Source: a virus
Virus record (IMG/VR): IMGVR_UViG_3300043539_000549
Coordinates: 1 to 30,779 of that record
DNA: 30,779 bases
Direction: 5' to 3' (one strand)
Shown: positions 17,786 to 26,479 of the stretch, one piece after another
Layout: each line of letters begins with the position of its first letter
Position numbering within the stretch: position 1 is the stretch's first letter
The notes under the pieces: generated by a model
Databases searched by the model: none
What the model was told of the DNA's origin: nothing
Seen by the model: the letters and a program-made list of their open reading frames with translations, nothing else
Program-made: the position numbers and the translations under genes

Positions 17786-19825
17786 CTATTCGGAGAGTAG
17801 CGGGCAGGCAACGCGGCTGAGATCGCCGTAGATATCCTCTTGGAGTCGCTGGGCAACCATCGCCACGCGCTTGAGCCGGAAGCGGCCGGTGTTCACGTAG
17901 CGCAACTGGAACTCGTAGCCATCACGAGTAAACCCTCCGGTCTGCACGTCACACTTGTCCGGAGGCTGCGGGAGGGCAATGCGCGATCTGGCTGGCGGCT
18001 GGTAGTATTTGACCTCTTGGCAGTTAATCACCGCAGGAGGGCAGGAAATCTCGCCCGGCTCGCAGTTGCGGTACTTGGCGCAGTCTTTAATCTCGGCCCA
18101 TGGTTGCCAGCACTCACCCTCGTTAGCCTTGAAGTAGACCTTGGCTTCGATATTGCCCATCACCTGGTCATACCACTGCTCGGCGCTAACAAGGCGCTTC
18201 TTGTTTGTGGGTTCACCAAATGTCAGTGAGCGGGTCTCAATGGTCCAGTCGATCGGTACATCATCGAACCCATCGAAGTCAAACTGGCCGTTCTTGGTGA
18301 CCTCAAAGAGACCGATGTCCCCTTGATTCAGTCCAAACATGAAGCAGCGTTCTTGCTTCTGGATTCGGATCGTCAGCATCTGGAATACATCAACTCCAGT
18401 CCAGACCCCCTCCCATGCCGGCGGGAGTTTTCGGCCCATGCCCGAGACAAGATCAAAGTCCAGCACTACGACCCCTCGGTGTATGATACCTCGGTTGTTG
18501 ACCTTCTGAGGCTGAATGGTCATTAGCAACCGATTGTCGAAGTTCACGGAGCTAGCAGCCGTCAGGTAAAAATCCGTGTCGTAAGCCAGCGCACGGGTCA
18601 CCTGCCGGCTGATCGGAGTATTTCCAAACTCAGTGAAATCGCGCCTGGCATAGATCAACGAGCGAATACCGTCCTGAGCGCGGAAGAATAGATCACCGTT
18701 CACTGGCACGATGGATTCGTGGTTGAACGATCCGAAGTTTAGAAGCGCGAATCGCTGGATTGGATAATTGAGATCCTTCCAAACATCCCGGTCCACAGGC
18801 GCGTTAAACGCGTAAGTGGCGGTCGGGGTGAACACCAGCAGGTCGCCGTCGCCAAGGGACGTGTCCAGGTTGGCCGCGAATGCCAACCCTGTGATCGGGC
18901 CGCTTGAGACCGCAAAGGCGCCGCCTTCATTGATGAATGTGTTCTCGGTAAATCGAATCACGCTGTCCCGGCCGTAAGCAGGATCACCGTAGACCAAGTC
19001 TCCGCCGTAGTATTCCGAACCGCTGGCAACCCAAAGGCGTCCTTTTCCGTATGCCATCGGGCCGCCTGTTGGCACTTCTTCTCCAGTTGCTCGACGCAAT
19101 GTGGAACCGTCAAACAGATACGGTTGATTCTGAGTGTCTTGGACGATCATCCAATTCTCAGCCTGCTGAAAATAGACGTGTAAAATCTGAGGATTATTGG
19201 CCGCTAGCTGATAGGCATTGAATGTTGGGCCAAGCAACGGACCTGCGTCAACTCCCGGTGAGTACGTGGTAAATGTCGTTAGGCTTGGGGTAGTCTGAAC
19301 CAGAAAATCTCCGAAAAATCCCTGCGGAAAAGACGCACCTGGAGGTTCAGGAAGCCGTACCACCATGCCTGGTGATAATCCGTGAGGCGCTCCGCAAACG
19401 TAGGTGGCGACGTTAGAAACTCGACCGCGAGTTTGAATCTGAAACTGGAAATTTATTGGCGTTATGTCTGTAACGCTGAATCCGGCGTTGATGTCGATCT
19501 GGAAGACTTTGCCTCCGATCGACACAAAAATGTAAGGGTCTTCGTTGTCGGCAGTGTAGGTTCCGCATCCCTGAAAAAACCCCTCTTTGAACGCCGATTG
19601 CACCGCAGCGTTGTAGTAGCCTCCGTTGTAGAGAACGGTTGGATCGGCAAACTTCAGCAGTTTGGTCCAAATCCCAGGCCGCGCTTTCGGGAATCCTCCG
19701 CGCACCGTCGTGTTCACCGCCCATGCTAGCTGGTTGGGTTGGATGAGTGAGGGCGAAAAACCGCTATCCACCCCACCTTCAGCGGTGAGGAGGCCATCTA
19801 CTATGCGATTTTTTTCTGCGACCAT
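17786..19825 (-). CDS. Propeller-like tail protein (gp12 / stabilisation protein type)
   Basis: A 679-residue protein, first gene of the leftward unit. The start MVAEKNRIVDGLL at 19825 was chosen because the next residues (GGVDSGFSPSLIQPNQLAWAVNTTVRGGFP.ARPG) match the usual N-terminus of a large family of phage tail tube or stabilisation proteins. The upstream 14 residues of the longer frame look unnatural. The body is repetitive beta structure with blade-like elements (PYIFVSIGGKVFQID, NWMIVQDTQNQPYLFDGS, GKGRLWVASG, DLLVFTPTATYAF, GDLFFRAQDGIRSLIYA). It also contains one copy of the FCCH-like module at residues about 132-195 and a Cys-rich stretch near 580-625. It probably forms the tail nozzle or a head-tail stabilising ring. 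The start shares the CATG with a possible opposite-strand start. Confidence 0.65.
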   Translation of the reverse strand: MVAEKNRIVDGLLTAEGGVDSGFSPSLIQPNQLAWAVNTTVRGGFPKARPGIWTKLLKFADPTVLYNGGYYNAAVQSAFKEGFFQGCGTYTADNEDPYIFVSIGGKVFQIDINAGFSVTDITPINFQFQIQTRGRVSNVATYVCGAPHGLSPGMVVRLPEPPGASFPQGFFGDFLVQTTPSLTTFTTYSPGVDAGPLLGPTFNAYQLAANNPQILHVYFQQAENWMIVQDTQNQPYLFDGSTLRRATGEEVPTGGPMAYGKGRLWVASGSEYYGGDLVYGDPAYGRDSVIRFTENTFINEGGAFAVSSGPITGLAFAANLDTSLGDGDLLVFTPTATYAFNAPVDRDVWKDLNYPIQRFALLNFGSFNHESIVPVNGDLFFRAQDGIRSLIYARRDFTEFGNTPISRQVTRALAYDTDFYLTAASSVNFDNRLLMTIQPQKVNNRGIIHRGVVVLDFDLVSGMGRKLPPAWEGVWTGVDVFQMLTIRIQKQERCFMFGLNQGDIGLFEVTKNGQFDFDGFDDVPIDWTIETRSLTFGEPTNKKRLVSAEQWYDQVMGNIEAKVYFKANEGECWQPWAEIKDCAKYRNCEPGEISCPPAVINCQEVKYYQPPARSRIALPQPPDKCDVQTGGFTRDGYEFQLRYVNTGRFRLKRVAMVAQRLQEDIYGDLSRVACPLLSE

Positions 19826-19868
19826 GACGCTTGAACGTATTGAAAGGCCGCAGCAGCATTCCCGCAAG
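19826..19868. promoter_or_regulatory. Compact divergent start region between the tail operon and the packaging operon
   Basis: Only 43 bases separate the minus-strand start at 19825 from the terL start chosen at 19869. If terL instead starts at 19824, the two start codons overlap in CATG. No clear -10/-35 pair or Shine-Dalgarno was found on either strand. A direct repeat TTGAACGTATTGAA (TTGAA twice) lies at about 19832-19845. Promoters for both directions must lie here or within the coding starts. This is inferred from geometry. Confidence 0.3.
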
Positions 19869-21641
19869 ATGAATGAAAGCGCAGATTACCTGTCTATACC
19901 GTGGCGTACTAAAGACCGCTTTCTCATCGAAGCCGAAATGGTTCGTCGCGGCGGATACATAATGTCCGGTGGCGTCAAGTACGGATGTGGGAAATATCAT
20001 CACTTCAAAGCAGCCATGACGGCGCTTTGGCCTCACTTCGATTGGCACATCTGGTCTGACCTGCTAATCAAGACTTTCGCGGAAAATCAAGAGGTTGGAA
20101 TCATGGGCCCAGGATCATCTGGCAAGACCTACACCTCCGCAGCATTCGGGCTCTGCACGTTCTACATCTACCCCACCGGCACCTCGATCATCATGTCGTC
20201 AACGACGCGTGAGGGCCTCCAGCTGCGAATCTGGGGCTCGATCAAGGAGCTGCACAACAAGGCCAAGGCCCGCCGGGAATGGCTTCCTGGGCGCGTTATC
20301 GAGAGCCGGTTTATCCTGACCAGTTCTGACCAAGACGCCGAGGCGCAGGATTTCCGCGATGGAATCATCGGTGTAGCGTGCAAGGTTGGTGGTACGTTCG
20401 TTGGCCTCTCGAACTACGTCGGACTCAAGAACGACCGAGTGATGCTGATCGCAGACGAGGCGTCTCTAATGAGCCGGGGATTCCTCGATTCAGTCGCTAA
20501 CCTTCGCAAGAATCCAGAGTTCAAGCTGATCGCGATGGGGAATCCCAAGGATCGCAACGACGCGCTTGGGGTAGTCTGTGAGCCGCACTCTACGATGGGC
20601 GGCTGGGAAGGCATTGAATACCTTGAGCAGACACGCACCTGGAGAACGCGGGCTCCAGGAGGGGTTGCTGTCCAGCTATGCGGGTACGACACGCCGAACG
20701 CGAAGTTTCCGAAAGGAACCAATCCGTACCGAGGCATCATCACGCCAGAGCAGATTCAGGCGGACTTGGATTACTACGGCCGAGACTCGTTGCAGTTCTC
20801 GATGATGAACCTCGGTTTGCTGCCCCGAGACGGCGGTACCCGACGCGTGGTAACCATGTCTCTGTGCGAGCAGAACCAAGCGTTCGATGAAATCGTGTGG
20901 CAGGGCGCCGACAAGATCACACGAATCATCGGGATCGACGCGGCGTACTCAGGCATCGGTGGTGACCGATGCGTTATGATCGACCTTCAGTACGGCCCGG
21001 ACAGCACTGGACGCATCGTGCTAGCATTCGCTGAGGCCCCGATCGTAATCCCTGTGACGGCCGTCAAAGCGCAGCAGGCAGAGGAGCAGATTGCCGAGTA
21101 CGTGCTTCTCTACTGCAAGCAGCGCAACATCCCGCCTAATCAGGTGGGATTCGATTCCACCGGACGCGGCACGCTGATGTCTGCGTTCGCCCGCCTGTGG
21201 TCGCCCGAGGTGGTGCCGATCGAGTTTGGTGGCCGGCCGACGGATCGCCCTGTTCGGAAAGGTGATCCGAAGACTGAGCGGGAAGCCTACGGCAAGATGG
21301 TCACGGCCCTTTGGTATTCGTCGCGCCTGCTGATCGAATCCAAGCAGCTGAGGAAACTGCCTCGGGAAGTTGCTGAAGAAGGGTCTATGCGCGAATGGGG
21401 AATCTCCCGCACTGGTTTGATCGACGTGGAGCCCAAGCACAAAACCAAGGAACGCATGGGCCGATCCCCTGATTTATGGGACTCTTTCGTGGTCGCACTC
21501 GAAATGGCTCGCAGAACGGGATTTGAGATTGCAGGCGGGCAGGGGGTTGGTATTGTCAAGCGACAGACACCAAAGTGGCTGACACGTCTGTCAGATAAGC
21601 GTCGCACGATGGATACTGAACATTCGCTAACCTATTCCTAA
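19869..21641 (+). CDS. terL: Terminase large subunit (ATPase and nuclease)
   Basis: A 590-residue protein from the start at 19869 (MNESADYLSIPW). An in-frame ATG at 19824 would add 15 residues and overlap the opposite start. ATPase domain: Walker A GPGSSGKT at residues 80-87, Walker B VMLIADEAS with D196 and E197, coupling motif MGNPKD near 223. Nuclease domain of RNase-H type: IIGIDAAY with D357, VGFDSTGRG with D429, and DLWDSF with D538. It cuts and pumps concatemeric DNA into the prohead through the portal. It starts the plus-strand packaging unit and is followed after 4 bases by ssb. No small terminase subunit is recognised in the window. The set of motifs makes the assignment secure; only the start is uncertain. 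Confidence 0.95.
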   Translation: MNESADYLSIPWRTKDRFLIEAEMVRRGGYIMSGGVKYGCGKYHHFKAAMTALWPHFDWHIWSDLLIKTFAENQEVGIMGPGSSGKTYTSAAFGLCTFYIYPTGTSIIMSSTTREGLQLRIWGSIKELHNKAKARREWLPGRVIESRFILTSSDQDAEAQDFRDGIIGVACKVGGTFVGLSNYVGLKNDRVMLIADEASLMSRGFLDSVANLRKNPEFKLIAMGNPKDRNDALGVVCEPHSTMGGWEGIEYLEQTRTWRTRAPGGVAVQLCGYDTPNAKFPKGTNPYRGIITPEQIQADLDYYGRDSLQFSMMNLGLLPRDGGTRRVVTMSLCEQNQAFDEIVWQGADKITRIIGIDAAYSGIGGDRCVMIDLQYGPDSTGRIVLAFAEAPIVIPVTAVKAQQAEEQIAEYVLLYCKQRNIPPNQVGFDSTGRGTLMSAFARLWSPEVVPIEFGGRPTDRPVRKGDPKTEREAYGKMVTALWYSSRLLIESKQLRKLPREVAEEGSMREWGISRTGLIDVEPKHKTKERMGRSPDLWDSFVVALEMARRTGFEIAGGQGVGIVKRQTPKWLTRLSDKRRTMDTEHSLTYS

Positions 21642-21645
21642 CCTT

Positions 21646-22065
21646 ATGGCATCATTCAACAAAGTCATCCTGATCGGCAACCTCACCCGAGACGTAGAAC
21701 TCAAGTACCTTCCAAAAGGGACTGCTGTTTGTAACCTGAGCTTGGCGGTTAATCGCCGCTGGAAGACCGAGGCTGGTGAGGAGAAGGAAGACGTGTACTT
21801 TGCTGAGTGCAAGGCGTTCGGGAAGCAGGCTGAAACGCTTGCTCAATACGTCAGGAAAGGTAATCCGTTGATGATTGAAGGGCGCCTAACCCGGGAAGAG
21901 TGGGACGACAAGAAGACCGGAGACAAGCGATCCACCACGCGGATTATGATCGAAACCTTCCAGTTTCTTAAGGAACGTAGCGAAGGTGCCGCGTCCGCGC
22001 CGCGCCAGGAGTCCGCGCCGGCCGCCCCGAAGCCTGATCTCGACGCCGATGATCTGCCGTTTTAA
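21646..22065 (+). CDS. ssb: Single-stranded DNA-binding protein
   Basis: A 139-residue SSB of bacterial type. It has the typical N-terminus MASFNKVILIGNLTRDVEL, the strand block GTAVCNLSLAVNRRW, and the OB-fold core EDVYFAECKAFGKQAETLAQYVRKG, then PLMIEGRLTREEW and TRIMIETFQFL. A flexible Ala/Pro-rich tail ends in the acidic tip DLDADDLPF, which in bacterial SSBs binds partner proteins. It coats single-stranded DNA during replication and recombination and could work with the RecT-like protein at the left edge. The start is 4 bases after terL with no Shine-Dalgarno, so it is probably read through from terL. Its place in a packaging and head operon is uncommon. Confidence 0.95.
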   Translation: MASFNKVILIGNLTRDVELKYLPKGTAVCNLSLAVNRRWKTEAGEEKEDVYFAECKAFGKQAETLAQYVRKGNPLMIEGRLTREEWDDKKTGDKRSTTRIMIETFQFLKERSEGAASAPRQESAPAAPKPDLDADDLPF

Positions 22066-22077
22066 AAATCAGGCAGC

Positions 22078-22356
22078 ATGAATTACAACACGTTTCCAAA
22101 CGGTGGATGGCAGTTCTACGAACCCGCAACCAAGTGGACCGCGCCAAACCCGATGAATTACGATTTTCATTCGATGGCGCGATTGATCCAGCAGCACAGG
22201 ATTGCCAACCACCTTCCATCGTCATTTGAACAAGCGGTGAGTGATCTGGAAGCCTACACAAAAGCTCGTTTTCCCCAGCAAACAACAACTCAATCCACTC
22301 AAACCAATGCTCAACCAAGGGTATCAGGCTGTCGCTCGTGCGGTGGAAAGGGTTAA
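22078..22356 (+). CDS. Hypothetical protein with C-terminal CxxCGGKG
   Basis: A 92-residue protein that I do not recognise. It has an aromatic, Asn-rich N-terminus (NYNTFPNGGWQFYEPATKW), a helical middle (residues about 27-65: FHSMARLIQQHRIANH then EQAVSDLEAYTKARF), a Gln/Thr-rich linker, and the ending CRSCGGKG, which resembles half of a zinc knuckle. It starts 12 bases after ssb with a weak AGG upstream. Its last 50 bases overlap the next gene in another frame. Short proteins with a terminal CxxC-Gly tail are frequent next to terminase and portal genes; their role is unknown. Confidence 0.65.
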   Translation: MNYNTFPNGGWQFYEPATKWTAPNPMNYDFHSMARLIQQHRIANHLPSSFEQAVSDLEAYTKARFPQQTTTQSTQTNAQPRVSGCRSCGGKG

Positions 22357-22699
22357 AAATACGGCGCAAGGGGTAAGGATTCTTGCGGAATGGCTGGGCG
22401 ATGGCGGTATTCCTGTTGATCGCTCAGTAGCGCAGCATCGTCTTGATACGTGTCTGCACTGCCTGCACAACAAACCCACTAAGCCAGATGCAATCGAGAA
22501 GACTGTCGCTGAGGTTATCATTGAGCAGGAGCAACTGCGCCACGACATGGCTATGATCCTTCAAGGTGAGTCTAATGCTGGCACCTGCGAAGTCTGCGGC
22601 TGCTACCTGAAGCTCAAGGTTTGGGTGCCATTGAGTTATCTAGGCGATCGTGAAATGCCTGATAAATGCTGGATTTCGCAGGAACGGAAAGCAATCTGA
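22307..22699 (+). CDS. Small zinc-ribbon protein
   Basis: A 130-residue protein. The start MLNQGYQAVARAVERV at 22307 was chosen over an earlier ATG at 22241 because the extra residues look unlike protein and would increase the overlap with the preceding gene. The N-terminal half is helical (ARAVERVKNTAQGVRILAEWLG). A CLHC pair near residue 46 is followed by a helical spacer and GTCEVCGCYLKLKVWVP, then DKCW. The CxxC and CxC/C pattern followed by LKxKVWVP is typical of small phage zinc-ribbon proteins. The binding partner, DNA or protein, is unknown. It overlaps the previous gene by 50 bases and ends 7 bases before the portal. Confidence 0.65.
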   Translation: MLNQGYQAVARAVERVKNTAQGVRILAEWLGDGGIPVDRSVAQHRLDTCLHCLHNKPTKPDAIEKTVAEVIIEQEQLRHDMAMILQGESNAGTCEVCGCYLKLKVWVPLSYLGDREMPDKCWISQERKAI

Positions 22700-22706
22700 G
22701 ATCAAT

Positions 22707-24980
22707 ATGAGTTTCAAAGAACCAAGTAGAGTCTGGAATGTTGTTAGTGCGATGCTAGAGGCTGAACAGCCTCGTTCTCGCAATCGCGCTCGCATAAACG
22801 CTACCTTTAACGGTAATCCTCCATACAGCGAAGAGGAGGCTCGCGACAACAAGATCCAGACAAACGTCAACTTCCTGGAAGGTACGCGCATCATTCATGC
22901 GGCACGCCAGCAGTTTACGAACGCGTTCCTGAAGCCTCAGAATTACTTTTCTGTGGGCCTCGATACCGGCCCTCGGGATAAGCGCACTGAGTGGGGCAAC
23001 ATCATCACGAAGCAGTTGAACCGCGTGATGAAGCGGTCTCCGAAGTATTCCACGGTCTTGGAATCTCAGTTTGCCGCGACGGTTCTTCACGGCATTGGTC
23101 CGGTGACTTGGTTGCGTGATCGTGAATGGTGCCCGTCGGCTCGTGGAACCGAAGACATTCTGGTTCCTACGAACACGCTGACCACGATGGAGAATATGTC
23201 GCACTTCGCGATCTACACCTCCTTTACGGCTGCTGACCTTATCCGCATGACTCGCGGTGAGAACGTCGATCCCGGCTGGAACCTAAAGCTGGTGAACGAG
23301 CTGCTGGCCGCGATGATCCAGCGCGAGGCATCGAGCCTCCAGGTCAACGATTGGTCCGGCCAATACTTCCCTGAAAAGATTGAGGAAGACTTCAAGGAGA
23401 ACTCTGGTTACTGGGGCTCTGATGCGACTCCGGTGCTGCGGTGCTACGATTTCTACTTCCTAGACACGACCAGCGACGATCCTTCTTGGCGCCGCCGCAT
23501 CATTGTTGACCAGTACAACAGCGGGATCGGTAATATGCAGACCGCTGGCGAATGGCTCTTCGATGCCGGCGACCGCTGTTACGGCCGGGATATCTTCGAG
23601 CTGATGCACATCCAGTTTGCTGACGGCGCTGTGGTTCCCCCGTTCCGTTGGCACTCAGTACGATCACTGGGCTACCTGCTTTATGCGGTGTGCCACCTCC
23701 AGAATCGCCTGCGCTGTAAGTTCACTGACTCCGTTTTCGAGCAGATGCTCTGGCTCTTCCGCAATGTCGCTGATGGTGACATGGAACGGATGGAGAAGAT
23801 CGACCTAGTGAACATGGGCGTGATTCCCGAGGGTCTCTCCTGGGTTCCGCAGTCTGAGCGTCACGTTGTCGATTACCCAATGCTGTCAGGCGCTATGGCG
23901 ATGCACCGCCAGATCATGTCTGAGTCGAGTGCTGCCTACACGCAGGACGTGAATGACGGATCATCGAAAGAGCTGACCGCTACCGAGGTTATGGCTCGCG
24001 TGAACAACGCCAACGCGCTGATGGGCTCGATGCTTACACGCGCCTACACGCAGCAGAATTTCCAGTACCGCGAGATCGCTCGCCGGTTCTGCACGATCGA
24101 CCACCCCGACTGCAAACAGTTCCGTCGTAAGTGCGAGGCTGACGGTGTTGATCCCTCCGTCTGGAACAACCTCGACGCGTGGGACATCATGCCCGAGCGC
24201 GTCATGGGTTCCGGCAACAAGATGCTGGAGATCGCTCAGGCTGACCGCCTGATGGCTATCCGACCGCTGCTAGCTCCGGATTCTCAGGCCGAGGTCGTGC
24301 ATATGTACGTCGAAGCTAACACTGATGATCCCCTCCTGGCAAATCGCTTGGCTCCGATCGACAACAAGCCGGTCTCCCCGGCTGTCGAACGCGCTACCCT
24401 GGCGTGGGGCACGCTTATCGACGGTCAACCTGTCGTTATCGCAAGCGCACTCAATCGCCCCGAGTACATCCAGACGCTGCTTCAGATGCTTGGTGGCGCC
24501 ATTGGTCGTATTGAAAAGGAAGGTGGCGGCATGACCACGATGGACCGCGTGCTGGGATTGGCCAACGTGATACAGCATATCCAGGAGCAGATCCAGTTGA
24601 TCTCTCAGGACCCGGGCCAGGAGCAGAACATCAAGCTCTACAACGACGGCATCAGTCAGGCTTCAAACTACATCAAGGGCTACGTGCAGCGCCTTCAAGA
24701 GCAGGCTCAAGCTCAGGCCGAAGCCGGCGCAGCTGGCAACGGAATGGATCCCGAGACGGCTGCAAAGATCCAGGCGATGCTCATCACCGCTCAGTCCAAG
24801 TCGCAGATCGCTGCGGCAAACTCCGAACAGAAACGGATTCAGAAGCAGGTCGCGTTCGATCAAGATCAGCAGCGCAAGAATGCTAGCACGATCGCTGAGG
24901 CTCAGCGTAAAGGCGCTCTGACTCGCGCAGACATTGCTGCCATGGATCTTAAGACTCAGGCCAATATTCTCAACCAATGA
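22707..24980 (+). CDS. Portal protein
   Basis: A 757-residue protein starting MSFKEPSRVWNVV at 22707. A longer frame from 22650 lies over the previous gene and is unlikely. It has the layout of podoviral portals (head-to-tail connectors). The helical N-terminal part contains IQTNVNFLEGTRIIHAARQQF. The mixed core contains WRRRIIVDQYNSG, PPFRWHSVRSLGYLLYAVCHLQNRL and a dodecamer-forming helical region. The segment LTATEVMARVNNANALM is the classic portal 'TATEV' motif. A C-terminal Gln/Ala-rich coiled coil (residues about 620-757) probably forms the barrel reaching into the head. It forms the ring through which terminase pumps DNA. Its stop overlaps the next start (ATGA). Confidence 0.9.
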   Translation: MSFKEPSRVWNVVSAMLEAEQPRSRNRARINATFNGNPPYSEEEARDNKIQTNVNFLEGTRIIHAARQQFTNAFLKPQNYFSVGLDTGPRDKRTEWGNIITKQLNRVMKRSPKYSTVLESQFAATVLHGIGPVTWLRDREWCPSARGTEDILVPTNTLTTMENMSHFAIYTSFTAADLIRMTRGENVDPGWNLKLVNELLAAMIQREASSLQVNDWSGQYFPEKIEEDFKENSGYWGSDATPVLRCYDFYFLDTTSDDPSWRRRIIVDQYNSGIGNMQTAGEWLFDAGDRCYGRDIFELMHIQFADGAVVPPFRWHSVRSLGYLLYAVCHLQNRLRCKFTDSVFEQMLWLFRNVADGDMERMEKIDLVNMGVIPEGLSWVPQSERHVVDYPMLSGAMAMHRQIMSESSAAYTQDVNDGSSKELTATEVMARVNNANALMGSMLTRAYTQQNFQYREIARRFCTIDHPDCKQFRRKCEADGVDPSVWNNLDAWDIMPERVMGSGNKMLEIAQADRLMAIRPLLAPDSQAEVVHMYVEANTDDPLLANRLAPIDNKPVSPAVERATLAWGTLIDGQPVVIASALNRPEYIQTLLQMLGGAIGRIEKEGGGMTTMDRVLGLANVIQHIQEQIQLISQDPGQEQNIKLYNDGISQASNYIKGYVQRLQEQAQAQAEAGAAGNGMDPETAAKIQAMLITAQSKSQIAAANSEQKRIQKQVAFDQDQQRKNASTIAEAQRKGALTRADIAAMDLKTQANILNQ

Positions 24981-25234
24981 CCCCAAAACAAGAGTTTCAA
25001 AAAAACCAACAGCGCCTCAACGAGCTTAAGCGCCTCCTGGATAATCAGGACTTACAAGCTGCCCTACTCGTTGCGTTCAATAATTTCTGCTGGAACCTGC
25101 CAGCCTCAGAGAATCCTCAACACGGATGGAATGCAAACTGTCGCAGACAGGGCGCAAAAGCGTTGATTGATGAACTCAACGGGCTTGCAGAGATGCGGAA
25201 AGATAAACCGACCACCACTCAAAACCTCGAATGA
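24977..25234 (+). CDS. Hypothetical small protein between portal and scaffold
   Basis: An 85-residue protein with translation coupled to both neighbours (ATGA overlaps at each end). The N-terminal helix is charged (PKQEFQKNQQRLNELKRLLDN), followed by ALLVAFNNFCWNLP and a conserved-looking Gly/Asn/Arg turn, then a second helix ALIDELNGLAEMRK. I recall similarly sized helical proteins in this slot in related phages, but cannot name a family. It may be a minor head or assembly protein; the role is unknown. Confidence 0.65.
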   Translation: MTPKQEFQKNQQRLNELKRLLDNQDLQAALLVAFNNFCWNLPASENPQHGWNANCRRQGAKALIDELNGLAEMRKDKPTTTQNLE

Positions 25235-26478
25235 GAATCCTATTATCACCTGATGCCCCAACTGATCGCGGGGCGGATTACACTGACGCCTTTGCAGGAA
25301 TCGACGCCATCGAAGGCAGCGGGCTGGACAACCCAATGGGATCATCGTCCCAGCAGGCTCCTCAAGAGGTAACACCTGCGCCTGCGGTATCCGCTCCAGA
25401 GGTTCAGGCGCCTGCCCCCGCTGACCTTGCTAAGCCCAAGAACGAGGATTTCTTCAACCTCGATAAGTTCACCCCCAAGAAGGATGAACCGGCACCGACC
25501 GCTAAGGCTGAGCCCACCAAGCCTGAGCCCACCTCTATCAAGCAGTTTCGTGAGCAGTACGACTTGACCAAGAAAGAGCGCGATGATTTCGCGGCCAAGG
25601 TCTCTGAGCTTGAGCGTGCTAGGTCTGAAGGCACTAGGAAGGAAGTCGAAGAGGCCACCAAGTCACTGAAGGCCGAGATGGATTCCATCCGGAAGAACGC
25701 CGAGGAGCTGGACACCGAGGTGCGGTATCTAAACTACACGCGTTCCGGTGAGTACAAGCAGAAGTACGAGACCCCTCTGCGCGAAGCCTGGCAGACCGCC
25801 CTAGGCGATATTGACGGAATCCGTGTCACTGATGCCGATGGCACTGAGCGCGACGCCAGTCACCATGATATCATGGCGATCCTGAACGTGCCGGTCGCCA
25901 AGGCCGCGATTATCGCCCAGGAGATGTTTGGTGCAGCTGCGCCTGAGATAATGACTCACCGCCGCCGGTTACTCGAACTCACTCAGTCTCGCGACAAGTC
26001 CATCGCTGAATGGAAGGAGAAGGGAGCGCAGCGTGAAGTTGAGCGATCGAAGCAGGTGGAAGGACGTCAGTCTCGCTCACGTGAACTCTTTGAATCGCAG
26101 TTCTCGGATTACGAAAAGAGTCACCCACAGCTGTTCGGCAGGGAAGAGGGAGATGATGATGGCAACAAGCTCCTAGACGAAAGCGATCGGCTGATCCGAA
26201 TCGCGCTGAAAGGCGAGGGCGTCGATGCTGACATGGGCTACGAGGACAAGGTTGACCTCATTACGAAGGCTCAGGCACAGGTTGCCCTACGTGCTCGGGC
26301 CTATGGCCGTGAGCGCCTGCGAGTAATCCGTCTCCAGCAGAAGGTGGCAGAGCTGGAGAAGAAGGTTGGAAAGGTCCGATCCTCGGAACCCGGTCAGGGT
26401 GAGGGGACTTCTACTGCGACGCGCATGGCTCCTAAGAGTGCTGAAGACGCGATCGACGAGTTGCCGTCGGCGTACTGA
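25231..26478 (+). CDS. Head scaffold protein
   Basis: A 415-residue protein. The first ~120 residues are disordered, rich in Ala, Pro, Glu and Lys. The middle is long charged coiled coil (DLTKKERDDFAAKVSELERARSEG and onward to ~170; a second stretch near 250-300; a third ending the protein near VAELEKKVGKV). Acidic helical proteins just after the portal are typical scaffolds that guide capsid assembly and leave before packaging. No protease motif is visible. The start overlaps the previous stop (ATGA). It is the last gene of the plus-strand unit; the next gene is convergent and only one base away. Confidence 0.8.
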   Translation: MRILLSPDAPTDRGADYTDAFAGIDAIEGSGLDNPMGSSSQQAPQEVTPAPAVSAPEVQAPAPADLAKPKNEDFFNLDKFTPKKDEPAPTAKAEPTKPEPTSIKQFREQYDLTKKERDDFAAKVSELERARSEGTRKEVEEATKSLKAEMDSIRKNAEELDTEVRYLNYTRSGEYKQKYETPLREAWQTALGDIDGIRVTDADGTERDASHHDIMAILNVPVAKAAIIAQEMFGAAAPEIMTHRRRLLELTQSRDKSIAEWKEKGAQREVERSKQVEGRQSRSRELFESQFSDYEKSHPQLFGREEGDDDGNKLLDESDRLIRIALKGEGVDADMGYEDKVDLITKAQAQVALRARAYGRERLRVIRLQQKVAELEKKVGKVRSSEPGQGEGTSTATRMAPKSAEDAIDELPSAY

Positions 26479-26479
26479 G

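Noticed and set aside
17785-17856. Longer start for the spike gene at 17856
   Set aside because: It overlaps the preceding gene by 71 bases; the ATG at 17784, one base after the stop, gives a natural N-terminus.
19662-19823. Upstream extension of the terL frame
   Set aside because: It would run fully through the start of the divergent tail protein gene, and the added residues do not look like terminase.
19832-19845. TTGAA direct repeat in the divergent start region as an operator
   Set aside because: Too short and too few copies to claim; recorded only as a note in the region entry.
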